Origin: an uncultured Desulfobulbaceae bacterium
GTDB taxonomy: Bacteria; Desulfobacterota; Desulfobulbia; Desulfobulbales; BM004
NCBI GenBank assembly: GCA_947258675.1
Contig: CAMYJP010000242.1
Span: 1-6,067, forward strand
Direction of reading: 5' to 3'
Length of the DNA stretch: 6,067 nt
In this document: positions 1 through 6,067 of the stretch, one piece after another
How positions within the stretch are numbered: position 1 is the stretch's first letter
Layout of the letters: each line of letters opens with the position of its first letter
Program-made: the position numbers and the translations under genes
The notes under the pieces: model-generated
Databases searched by the model: none
What the model was told of the DNA's origin: nothing
The model's input: the letters and a program-made list of their open reading frames with translations, nothing else

Positions 1-6
1 CTTAAT

Positions 7-450
7 TCAATTCATATCATCATTTTTAGGGGGTAAAGGAATTTTCAAGAGATTAATCCCTTCATTTTTCAATAATGTTTCTTCTTCTTCGGTGGCAAAA
101 CCTCGAATATTCCGAGGTTCTTCAACCCCAAAATGAATCTTCAGTGACTCTTCAGTAAATTTGGTACCAACATCCTCAAAATTCTTTTCCACATATTTCT
201 GAATAACCTGAAGTGCCTTTTCAGCCATTTCCGGGGAGACTTCCTTTTCATTCAGTCTACTCGGTAAATCTTCAGAAGACTCAAAATTAGACTGGATTCG
301 AATTGGCGACAATATTTTCTTAACCTTATTACCTCCACATTCAGGACATACGATTAATTCGCCACACTGCTGGTTACTATAATCCTCATGACTTTGAAAC
401 CAGCCTTCAAAAATCACCCCGCAATTACATGCTAAATCAAAAGCGATCAT
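7..450 (-). CDS. DUF1178 family zinc-ribbon-like protein
   Basis: Complete 147-residue protein recognised as DUF1178, a bacterial family of unknown function. Seen: an N-terminal treble of conserved elements, C8 and C10, the FEGWF motif at residues 14-18, and a CPECG knuckle at 35-39, which together suggest a small metal-binding ribbon. A charged linker follows, then the conserved C-terminal block at about residues 98-131 (KIHFG, then RGFATEEE). Length is usual for the family. The ATG at 448-450 is preceded by GAGGT with a 5-nt spacer, which supports this start. It lies 75 bp downstream of the Mut7-C-like gene on the same strand and is probably the last gene of the dus operon. The soluble sequence lacks a signal peptide or membrane segment, so a cytoplasmic location is inferred. 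The family is confident; no function is claimed. Confidence 0.88.
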   Translation of the reverse strand: MIAFDLACNCGVIFEGWFQSHEDYSNQQCGELIVCPECGGNKVKKILSPIRIQSNFESSEDLPSRLNEKEVSPEMAEKALQVIQKYVEKNFEDVGTKFTEESLKIHFGVEEPRNIRGFATEEEETLLKNEGINLLKIPLPPKNDDMN

Positions 451-525
451 TAATTACCTCAGATGAGCCTTCAGATAATCAAATAAATTTATATAGCAGA
501 ACTTAAACAATCATTGCTGAAAAAA

Positions 526-1260
526 TTATAATGCAGCCAATAAATTCTTCATTTTTTGACAATGAGACCCGGCCCAGTATATTTTATCACACTTTCTACA
601 AATTTGAAAAGAATCATAGTACATTCTCGTTAACGGCTCAAGGCGATGCAAAACAGTTTCTTTCGCAATAGGAAAAAGTTTTTCATTACACACCATACAT
701 CTGCTGAAAGGTTTGAAATCGTTTTTAAGTCCAAATAGCCGAATGACTTCCTCAAACTGTTTTTTTGGCTCTATCTCCTTGATTAAATGTCCATACTGCA
801 CAATTTTTCGTTTTAGCAGATTGCGATCACGAGTAAGCAGAATTCTCTTCTCTTTTGCTGATAACCTGGCGATCATTACGTCTTGATATTCATTCCGGTA
901 GGCAGTATCAAATCCTGCCATCCGTAATAGAGTCGCAAGTTTACCAGCATTTACATCAACAATAAAACGAATTGAATCAAGTGGGACCGGACGCAATATG
1001 GAAGCAGTAAAGAGATCAAACACCGGGATTATAGGCCAAACCTCTACTGAATCACCATCCTGAACGATATAATCAAACCCCTTTTCATTTTTATTGATAA
1101 CCAATCGCTTAATTTCCGGATGAGGTACACCAAGACACTCAACAACATCTTTAATTGATGCCTTTCGCCTAAGACAATATTTTACCTCTCCACTCTCAGA
1201 CAAATCTGTCTTCACTAACTCTCGAAGAGTATCATAAAAAAAAAGTCTAATCTCGGCCAT
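526..1260 (-). CDS. Mut7-C RNase-like protein with N-terminal ubiquitin-like domain
   Basis: Complete 244-residue protein with three parts. Residues 1-80 form a ThiS/MoaD-like ubiquitin fold, with the typical VQDGDSVEVWP ending at 66-76 but no terminal Gly-Gly because it is fused to the next domain. Residues 97-180 match the Mut7-C PIN-like RNase domain: D102 in FIVDVNAGKLA, the LLRMAGFD segment at 111-118, and TRD at 143-145. The C-terminal zinc ribbon has CxxC pairs at C188/C191 and C221/C224, followed by YWAGSH at 228-233. The family is predicted to cleave RNA, but bacterial members are poorly characterised, so substrate and role are unknown. The ATG lies 12 bp after the dus stop, showing co-transcription. 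The ribosome site is weak (TGAG about 9 nt upstream), which fits translational coupling to dus. If so, the dus lesion may lower its expression; that is inference. Confidence 0.88.
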   Translation of the reverse strand: MAEIRLFFYDTLRELVKTDLSESGEVKYCLRRKASIKDVVECLGVPHPEIKRLVINKNEKGFDYIVQDGDSVEVWPIIPVFDLFTASILRPVPLDSIRFIVDVNAGKLATLLRMAGFDTAYRNEYQDVMIARLSAKEKRILLTRDRNLLKRKIVQYGHLIKEIEPKKQFEEVIRLFGLKNDFKPFSRCMVCNEKLFPIAKETVLHRLEPLTRMYYDSFQICRKCDKIYWAGSHCQKMKNLLAAL

Positions 1261-1272
1261 TTGATGATCTCA

Positions 1273-2263
1273 TTATTCCAAAAGGCTCACAACTTCCGTA
1301 AATCGCTTAAGGTTTTTACTCCTTTTCAAGGCCCGCATTTCTTCTACTAAACTGGAGTCATTGATATAATTGACAACTTCCTTGAGCTTTCTTAATACTT
1401 GGTCGTCTCCGCAAAAAATTTTCTGATACCGATTCAAGAGTTGCAGCAAATACCACTGCAACTGCTCCACTCGGTTCAGGCGGCTATCCATAGGTGGTAC
1501 CTTGCCGCGTATACGTTCAAAAAGTAAGGGATCAGCTATCGCACCCCGGCCAAGCATGAGACCTGCTGCACCAGTAAGTTCAATTATCTTATTAGCATCA
1601 GTCACGCTACAGATATCACCGTTGGCTATTACAGGCAAAGGTGTTTTGTTAACGACTTCAGCGGTGATGAGATGGTTCGCAAAACCTGCAAACTTTTGAA
1701 CTACGGTTCTTGGATGAAGAATTAAAAAATCTACGCCTATATCGTCTAATAGCCTAAGTAATGTAAAAATCTGCCTGGGATCATCATAACCTGCTCTAAG
1801 TTTTATTGAAAAACTTCCATGTACTACGCTTCTTAGGGCTTTTAACAAAGGGACAATACTCTTTGGATCTTTCAGCAAAGCTCCACCAGCAGAAAGGCCC
1901 GTCATGCGACCATATGGGCAACCCATGTTGATATTTATATGTTTGACCCCAACATCTTGAACTGCTAAAGCTGCTGCTACTAGCGCTTCTATATTCCGGC
2001 CAATCAATTGGGCGACAAGCGGAACTTCTCCTGCATGTTTAGCCAATTCTTTAAAATCCGTATCTGAAAGTTTTAGCCAATTATTTAAAATCCGTATCTG
2101 AAAGAGCTTTGTTAGAACCTGGACGTACCCGCAAAAACTCTGTAAATACCACATCCGGTTTTACCCATTCTATGAACAGGGATCGTAACGCTCTATTTGT
2201 TAAACCCTGCATGGGGGCAAGCATTAACGGTTTTCGGTCTAAATTCCAAGGGAGTTTTTCCAT
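1273..2263 (-). pseudogene. dus: tRNA-dihydrouridine synthase, frameshifted by a 34-bp tandem duplication
   Basis: Dus enzymes are FMN proteins that reduce uridine in the tRNA D-loop. The N-terminal part, from ATG 2261-2263, carries the FMN-site motif LAPMQGLTNRA and TEFLRV, and ends at a TAA (2081-2083) after codon 60. The rest lies in another frame and keeps NMGCPYG with the catalytic cysteine, SIKLRAG, LHPRT, IANGDI and LGRGA. Between them is a 34-bp imperfect tandem duplication. Removing exactly 34 bp joins DTDFK to ELAKHAGEVP and gives a normal 318-residue Dus with catalytic Cys104. The ATG at 2263 is chosen over the GTG at 2290 because AGAGG stands 8 nt upstream of it. The downstream fragment could start at its own ATG (2152-2154), but would lack the FMN-loop motif, so function is doubtful. 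Which Dus subgroup it belongs to is unclear; it most resembles the DusB/DusC type. A sequencing or assembly error remains possible. Confidence 0.85.
2037..2104 (-). repeat. 34-bp imperfect tandem duplication inside dus
   Basis: Two directly abutting 34-bp units, 2037-2070 and 2071-2104, match at 32 of 34 positions by eye. One mismatch (C at 2049, A at 2083) turns a GAA glutamate codon of the intact reading into TAA. The other is at the outer end of the unit (2037 against 2071). Because 34 is not a multiple of three, the extra copy shifts the dus frame. The unit encodes the LSDTDFKELAK segment, so it is a duplication of local coding sequence, not an inserted element. Confidence 0.92.
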
Positions 2264-2292
2264 AAAGATTGCCTCTGAAAAACGATGCACTC

Positions 2293-2320
2293 ATTATAAA
2301 TATATTGAGATAAACTTCAG
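2293..2320 (-). promoter_or_regulatory. Probable sigma-70-type promoter of the dus operon
   Basis: Reading the minus strand, an exact TATAAT -10 box lies at 2293-2298. A partial -35 box, CTGAAG (3 of 6 consensus bases), sits at 2315-2320 with a 16-bp spacer. Transcription would start near 2286, giving a leader of about 23 nt that contains the AGAGG ribosome site for the ATG at 2263. The -10 match is strong but the -35 is weak, so this is a reasonable rather than firm call. Confidence 0.42.
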
Positions 2321-2439
2321 TGAGATAGGTGCCGAAGACAAAATACAAAGACACTGCTCATGCAATACCATTATGTTTGAGATCTTTCACAGATCATCTT
2401 TTTAACAGCTACACTATAACATGAAAGTTGAGGAGAGCC

Positions 2440-2796
2440 ATGGAAGCTACTTATAAGGAGCGAAGAAAAAATAAGCGTATTCCTGCAAAATTTAAGCTTA
2501 CTTATATTCATGAGGGTGATTATCTCATATCTTTTACTAAGGATATCTCCGTGGGCGGAATGTTCATCTATACAGAGAACCCTCCCCCGGTGGGGGACTG
2601 CCCTGAATTGTTCTTCTCAATTGGTGAACTCCGTAATATTAAAATCAAGACTCGAGTTGTCTGGGTCAACAAGGCGCCATCACCAAAGGATACAGGGGTT
2701 GCTGTTGAATTCCTCGACCTGAACGAGTCCATGAAAGAGGCCATACTAAAGTATGTGAACCGAATTGCTGTGCTGGAAGATGAGATTATTGGTTAG
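2440..2796 (+). CDS. PilZ-domain protein, likely c-di-GMP receptor
   Basis: Complete 118-residue protein made of little more than one PilZ domain. The two cyclic-di-GMP binding motifs are both intact: RxxxR at R9-R13 (RKNKR) and DxSxGG at 35-40 (DISVGG). The body continues with strand-like segments and a VVWVNK stretch, then GVAVEFLDL and a C-terminal helix. This layout resembles the short PilZ proteins (TIGR02266-like) common in myxobacteria and Desulfobacterota. PilZ proteins typically bind c-di-GMP and pass the signal to motility, pilus or polysaccharide machinery; the partner here is not visible. The ATG at 2440 is preferred over an in-frame TTG at 2428 because GAGGAG (2430-2435) lies just upstream, although its spacer is short. 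It diverges from dus and converges with the next gene, so it is probably monocistronic. There is no signal peptide. Confidence 0.9.
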   Translation: MEATYKERRKNKRIPAKFKLTYIHEGDYLISFTKDISVGGMFIYTENPPPVGDCPELFFSIGELRNIKIKTRVVWVNKAPSPKDTGVAVEFLDLNESMKEAILKYVNRIAVLEDEIIG

Positions 2797-2824
2797 GTTC
2801 TTCTGCTTATTTCTCAATGAACTT

Positions 2825-3904
2825 TTAAAGACCAAGAGGAGCTAATAGTTCCTTTTCTGCTTTTTTTCTTATGGCATCAGGCGTTTCAGTATCTATCTTA
2901 TTCTCAAGATTCTCCAGCTTTTGTGCCAAAACAAGGTTTCTGCTCCGGCATTCATCCCTGGCCTTTCTTATTACCTCCCAGTCCTCCTGTTCCATAAATA
3001 GTTGAAAAGCTTTTCCTAATTCTGGGAAAAGCACTTTACGAAGACCATCCAGAAATGTAACATAAAAACCCAATGAGGCACCTTTTTGTTCTGCCAAGAT
3101 ATAACTGAGCATGCCATTGGGATGGGTGTCCGCCAATATGTCCTTAAGAGCCCTGGCAAGAAATTCAATTGGAGATTGAGCAAATGTTACGAGAATATTT
3201 TTATACATTTCACTATCAAGAGTCGTCTCCTGCAATTCACCTATTTCGTGATAAACAAAAGTCATCAGCTCATGATCAACTATAGTATCTAATTTTTCAA
3301 TCAAACGATCTCTGTCAAATTTATCTTCATGATCGAGAAGGTCATAATGCCCAAGAGCGTATTTAAGCGCGCCTCTACCCAAAGGTCTTATGTCGGTAAT
3401 CTGATCCCAGAAAAAACAACGCAGAGGCTCCCGGCGGATATAAATATTTCCATCCTGCAACATCGCAAAAGGAGCTGCCAACTCCCTGGTTAATTCACGA
3501 CCGAGAATTATAGTTCTGCATCCTTCTATGACTGTATCATCCAATGTTTCTGCCAGAAAAAAAATAGGCTTCATGGATCGACCATAACCTGCTCCGTACA
3601 CCAACCCAGCTTTGCCAAGATGAGCATTAATCGGTTCCAGCGAAAATGGATCAAAGCATTCATAATCCATTGAAAGCTCAGAAAAAGACTTGTTTTCCAA
3701 GGATTGCCAGTACTTTTCCTTTTCAGCTATCCAGTTGAGCAATTCAGCCCTGTCAGGCTCATCCCATGGATTTAACTTCTTTTCCCATTTATAAAAGTTT
3801 CTCAGGCGTAAAAAAAGGGTGCAGATTGAATACAAGCTGCTCCCCTTTGCATCTGATATATCACAGTTGCGTTGAATAGCCTGGCAAAAAGAATTGAAAG
3901 ACAT
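2825..3904 (-). CDS. Conserved protein of unknown function, resembling the Sfum_1244 family
   Basis: Complete 359-residue soluble protein. From memory it resembles a conserved Desulfobacterota family labelled Sfum_1244. Landmarks are CDISDA at 14-19 followed by a helical segment ending in YKWE (38-41), VYGAGYGR at 102-109, HELMTFVYHEIGE at 211-223, and SPIEFLARALKDILADT (244-260) leading into a block ending FLDGLRKVLFPEL at 284-296. The C-terminus, from about 305, is charged and probably helical. The clustered His and Glu at 211-223 could bind a metal, but this is not the HExxH protease motif and no activity is claimed. No signal peptide or membrane segment is seen. ATG 3902-3904 is the only usable start, since an in-frame TAA lies two codons upstream. 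The purine-rich GAGAGGG is about 15 nt away, farther than usual. A terminator separates it from the upstream lipoprotein gene, so it probably has its own promoter near 3930-3960. Confidence 0.72.
   Translation of the reverse strand: MSFNSFCQAIQRNCDISDAKGSSLYSICTLFLRLRNFYKWEKKLNPWDEPDRAELLNWIAEKEKYWQSLENKSFSELSMDYECFDPFSLEPINAHLGKAGLVYGAGYGRSMKPIFFLAETLDDTVIEGCRTIILGRELTRELAAPFAMLQDGNIYIRREPLRCFFWDQITDIRPLGRGALKYALGHYDLLDHEDKFDRDRLIEKLDTIVDHELMTFVYHEIGELQETTLDSEMYKNILVTFAQSPIEFLARALKDILADTHPNGMLSYILAEQKGASLGFYVTFLDGLRKVLFPELGKAFQLFMEQEDWEVIRKARDECRSRNLVLAQKLENLENKIDTETPDAIRKKAEKELLAPLGL
2834..2870 (+). terminator. Candidate rho-independent terminator of the PilZ gene, inside the convergent gene's 3' end
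   Basis: On the plus strand, positions 2834-2843 can pair with 2847-2856 around a 3-nt loop. This gives a stem of about 10 pairs including two G-U wobbles. It is followed at 2857-2870 by a T-rich run with seven consecutive T. The hairpin starts 38 nt after the PilZ stop codon. It overlaps the last codons of the convergent gene, so part of the pairing may reflect coding sequence. No better terminator is seen in the 28-bp gap between the genes. Confidence 0.42.
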
Positions 3905-3949
3905 GTCTTATGTTCGGATCCCTCTCATATTTCAATAAATTTCTTTTTT

Positions 3950-4011
3950 TTAAAAAAATCAAAGAACTACCCCGCAGCAGATAAGCATGAGACATCGAGC
4001 TACGGGGTAGT
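3950..4011 (-). terminator. Rho-independent terminator downstream of the lipoprotein gene
   Basis: Reading the minus strand, a GC-rich 9-bp perfect stem is formed by 4003-4011 with 3966-3974 (CGGGGTAGT against ACTACCCCG). Three further inner pairs follow after one mismatch. A T-rich tail at about 3950-3965 includes seven consecutive T. It starts 24 nt after the lipoprotein stop codon. The loop is large (about 20 nt) and the T-run begins about 7 nt after the stem, so efficiency is uncertain, but placement and composition are typical. Confidence 0.68.
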
Positions 4012-4035
4012 AGAACCCTAAGAGAGAATAAACAG

Positions 4036-4554
4036 TTAAAAGTGGCTACCTAAAAAATCCGAATCCCCTTTACGATTGAGCCTGAAGTCTGTGGTGTCTG
4101 GAGTATAAACAATCAGCTTGTTATTTACACCTTTTTCCACGTTAGTCCAAGGCCACCGGGAATACCAAATCCCGAGCTTTTCACCCTCTCCACCCACAAT
4201 GTATGAACCATATTCAGTGTAAATAAAATCGGCGTTGCTATTGGACTTTATCTGGTCAATCCAGTTATAAAGGTGTTCATTTGTCAGATTTACTTCTTTC
4301 CATAAACCCACGTCAAGTTCATAATTACGGTGGACACCAAGGATTACATCGGGTTCAAAGGTCGGTCCATAATAATAGTATCGATAATCCGAAAGAACCT
4401 GCGCTGATTCGAAAGTGTTTGTTAGTTCGGAATCCCGAACAAACTGCGCGTAATTTCTTGCACATCCTGAAAGAACAAACTGCACTATCAGAATGATCAT
4501 AATGGTGAGCAATATTTTTCCCAAGTTCCGATTAGGTATAAATTTAGTTTCCAT
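4036..4554 (-). CDS. Tyrosine-rich lipoprotein of unknown function
   Basis: Complete 172-residue protein. Residues 1-30 form a lipoprotein signal peptide: basic and polar N-terminus, hydrophobic run ILLTIMIILIVQFVL, and lipobox L28-S29-G30-C31. The predicted mature protein starts at Cys31, with Ala at +2, which by the Lol rule favours the outer membrane in a diderm. The mature part is rich in aromatics, with RYYYYG at 58-63, then PDVILGVHRNYEL and GLWKEVNLT, and a later GIWYSRWPW. I do not assign a named family; the YYYYG to ILGVHRNYEL segment looks like a conserved core that I associate only loosely with small lipoproteins of Desulfobacterota. The start is well supported by AGGAGGGG upstream with a spacer of 6-8 nt. 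A terminator follows the gene, so it is probably monocistronic. No partner gene suggests a role. Confidence 0.85.
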   Translation of the reverse strand: METKFIPNRNLGKILLTIMIILIVQFVLSGCARNYAQFVRDSELTNTFESAQVLSDYRYYYYGPTFEPDVILGVHRNYELDVGLWKEVNLTNEHLYNWIDQIKSNSNADFIYTEYGSYIVGGEGEKLGIWYSRWPWTNVEKGVNNKLIVYTPDTTDFRLNRKGDSDFLGSHF

Positions 4555-5032
4555 CGTTTTCCCCTCCTATTTTTATTTCTTTGAAACAAGATGACTTTAT
4601 TTGAAAACCAACCAGAATGGTTATTTACTTCTCTCTCCGCACTGATTTTCTCAATGAAAACATTTACATTATTCCTGCAGGCCTCATAGTCTGTCCTTAC
4701 ATATAAAAGATAACCACTCACTGTTGAGAGTCCATAGTGTTCAGCAAATTTTCTATACGTAACATCAAACTAACTGCTCTAACTTCTTATGGGCATAATC
4801 AATCTTTAAGTCCTTTTCTTTGAACGCTGGTGAAGATCAAAAAATATATGAAAGTGCATTCAAATTTCGATATTATCGTTAGTTCTACTTCTTCCGCTTG
4901 ACAGAGTATTATATCTGCAGTAATCCCTATCAATACCTCTGCAGGTGAACACTGATGATGCATTAGACTTATGTCTTCATTGTTTTGTTTATTACCTAAA
5001 ATATTCATACCTATCTCGGTTAACGATTCAGT
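4555..5032. other. Gene-poor intergenic stretch with possible remains of a decayed minus-strand gene
   Basis: No convincing intact gene lies in these 478 bases. On the minus strand, three overlapping stop-free stretches follow one another in different frames: 5047 down to 4802 (with an internal ATG at 5006-5008), 4836 down to 4768, and 4769 down into the lipoprotein gene. The last two read like protein, for example KIDYAHKKLEQLV, then TYRKFAEHYGLSTVSGYL and YEACRNNVNVFIEKIS. This could be a frameshifted gene remnant or chance. On the plus strand an exact TTGACA stands at 4898-4903. The 6-mer 17 bp later (TAATCC) is a poor -10 box, so a promoter for the chloride channel gene is only weakly suggested. 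The lipoprotein's ribosome site occupies the left edge. I saw no tRNA, terminator or insertion-sequence end. Confidence 0.4.
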
Positions 5033-6067
5033 ATGCTGGACAAATTCCTAACAAAGCTTCTCGACCGAATTGGCCCTGGAGAAGGGTTAGTTCTGGTTGC
5101 GATGTCCGTATTTGTCGGTGCAAGTACCGGGCTTGCCGCTGTTTTCTTTATTCGACTGATAGCTTTTATCCACACGATTTCTTATGCAGGTCTGGGATCA
5201 TCTTTTCCGGAATTCGGTCGACTTTGGTTTGTAATTATACCTGTTCTCGGCGCCCTTGCAGGAGGTCCTATCATCGCTTATTTTGCTAAAGAGGCCAAGG
5301 GACACGGTGTACCTGAAGTTATGAAGGCTCTTATGTTGCATGGTGGACGAATCAGGCCGCGAGTGGCTATTGCTAAAATTATTGCCTCCGCTCTCTGTAT
5401 TGGCACCGGTGGTTCTGCAGGCCGGGAAGGTCCTATTGTCCAGGTTGGTTCCACCCTGGGATCCTCTGTCGGCCAATGGCTCTGTCTGTCTGATGATCGA
5501 ATTAAAAACCTGGTTGCCTGTGGCGCTGCTGCTGGTATTGCAGCCACCTTCAACGCCCCAATTGCAGGAGTTGTTTTTGCAATAGAAGTTCTTATGAGTG
5601 AACTCCAAGTTGTACTTTTCGGTAATGTCATAATATCAGCTGTTTCCGCCTCCATTGTCAGCCGGGTATTTCTTGGTGCTCGTCCTGCTTTTGAAGTCCC
5701 CACTTATACACTGCAGTCCTCCTGGGAAATTCTGCTCTACGTGCTACTGGGCCTTTTGGCTGCCCTTGTTGGTATAATGTTTATAAAAGTTCTTGATTTT
5801 TTTGAAAATCTCTTTGACCGCTGGAGATTTCCAACAACCCTTAAACCGGCAGTAGGCGCCCTGCTGCTTGGCTGTCTTGCCTTTACTTACCCGCACTTGT
5901 CCGGGATGGTATCTGTATATCCTGAAGATTCGAGGCTTGGCATGCCTCTGATCGAAAATATTCCGCATGTTTTTGGATCCGGATTCCGGTTTCTTGATCA
6001 AGTATTACAAGGTGAAGCATCCTTCTGGCTACTTTTCATGTTGATTTTCCTGAAGCCTTTGGCAACT
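5033..6067 (+). CDS. ClC-family chloride channel or Cl-/H+ antiporter, N-terminal part (cut by window end)
   Basis: The first 345 codons of a ClC membrane protein, which moves chloride through dimers with one pore per subunit. Several hydrophobic helices are visible (for example 18-48, 64-84, 232-254, 272-285). Filter motifs in order: GHGVP at 90-94 (GSGIP in E. coli ClC), AGREGP at 129-134 with gating glutamate E132 (E148 in E. coli), and AAAGIAATFNAPIAGVVFAIEV at 165-186 region. The last block has E185 followed by V186, where E. coli ClC has its intracellular proton glutamate E203. The gene is open at the right edge, so the later filter element, the pore tyrosine and any CBS domains are not visible. 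ATG 5033 is the first start after an in-frame TAA at 5021-5023. No clear ribosome site precedes it, but the N-terminus fits the family. Whether it is a channel or an exchanger cannot be settled from this part. Confidence 0.93.
   Translation, partial: MLDKFLTKLLDRIGPGEGLVLVAMSVFVGASTGLAAVFFIRLIAFIHTISYAGLGSSFPEFGRLWFVIIPVLGALAGGPIIAYFAKEAKGHGVPEVMKALMLHGGRIRPRVAIAKIIASALCIGTGGSAGREGPIVQVGSTLGSSVGQWLCLSDDRIKNLVACGAAAGIAATFNAPIAGVVFAIEVLMSELQVVLFGNVIISAVSASIVSRVFLGARPAFEVPTYTLQSSWEILLYVLLGLLAALVGIMFIKVLDFFENLFDRWRFPTTLKPAVGALLLGCLAFTYPHLSGMVSVYPEDSRLGMPLIENIPHVFGSGFRFLDQVLQGEASFWLLFMLIFLKPLAT

Noticed and set aside
2037..2104. Direct repeats of about 34 bp as a minimal CRISPR array
   Set aside because: Only two copies, directly abutting with no spacer, and the repeat encodes conserved Dus residues.
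2037..2154. Programmed ribosomal frameshifting in dus
   Set aside because: A shift would have to bypass the stop and would leave an extra 11-12 residues from the second unit. The exact 34-bp repeat explains the break more simply.
2109..2405. Plus-strand open frame of 98 codons opposite the start of dus
   Set aside because: It runs antisense to conserved Dus coding sequence, has no recognisable domain, and its composition looks like a reverse-strand shadow.
3240..3285. Zinc-metalloprotease HExxH motif in the 359-residue protein
   Set aside because: The residues read HELMT and HEIGE; neither has the second histidine at the required spacing.
3966..4011. Small RNA or tRNA-like hairpin
   Set aside because: Only one stem with a T-rich tail right after the lipoprotein gene; no cloverleaf arms. 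A terminator explains it.
4799..5008. Stand-alone 69-residue minus-strand gene with ATG at 5006-5008
   Set aside because: Only a weak AGGT upstream, no recognisable domain and cysteine/isoleucine-rich unstructured composition; kept only as part of the possible gene remnant.
5198..5703. Two long minus-strand open frames opposite the chloride channel gene
   Set aside because: They mirror a strongly conserved ClC reading frame; the translations are low-complexity Arg/Thr/Ser-rich and match no family.

Overview
The window is moderately AT-rich bacterial chromosome with compact genes on both strands. Several gene families here point to a Desulfobacterota (former Deltaproteobacteria) host: a PilZ protein of the short Myxococcus/Desulfo type, a conserved unknown resembling the family labelled Sfum_1244 (named after Syntrophobacter), and a Mut7-C RNase-like protein with an N-terminal ubiquitin-like domain. 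This assignment is inferred from family recognition only, without a database search.

Region 1 (7-2263, minus strand) is a likely three-gene operon in the order dus (tRNA-dihydrouridine synthase), Mut7-C/ubiquitin-fold RNase-like protein, DUF1178 zinc-ribbon protein. The first gene is broken: a 34-bp imperfect tandem duplication (2037-2104) shifts the frame and also carries a stop codon. Removing exactly 34 bp restores a complete 318-residue Dus. A good -10 box lies just upstream (2293-2298).

Region 2 (2440-2870) holds a small PilZ-domain protein on the plus strand, divergent from dus. It is convergent with the next gene, and its probable terminator hairpin lies inside the end of that convergent gene.

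Region 3 (2825-4554, minus strand) holds the conserved unknown of 359 residues and, upstream of it, a tyrosine-rich lipoprotein of 172 residues. A hairpin/T-tract terminator separates them, so they are probably separate transcripts.

Region 4 (4555-5032) has no convincing gene. It contains stop-poor minus-strand stretches that may be the remains of a decayed gene, plus an exact TTGACA box on the plus strand.

Region 5 (5033 to the window end) is the first 345 codons of a ClC-family chloride channel or transporter. It keeps the gating glutamate but has valine at the position of the intracellular proton glutamate of E. coli ClC.

I saw no mobile element, CRISPR array, tRNA, rRNA or evident multi-gene defence system. 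The strongest unusual observation is the duplication-broken dus gene; the most promising undescribed proteins are the 359-residue conserved unknown and the lipoprotein.
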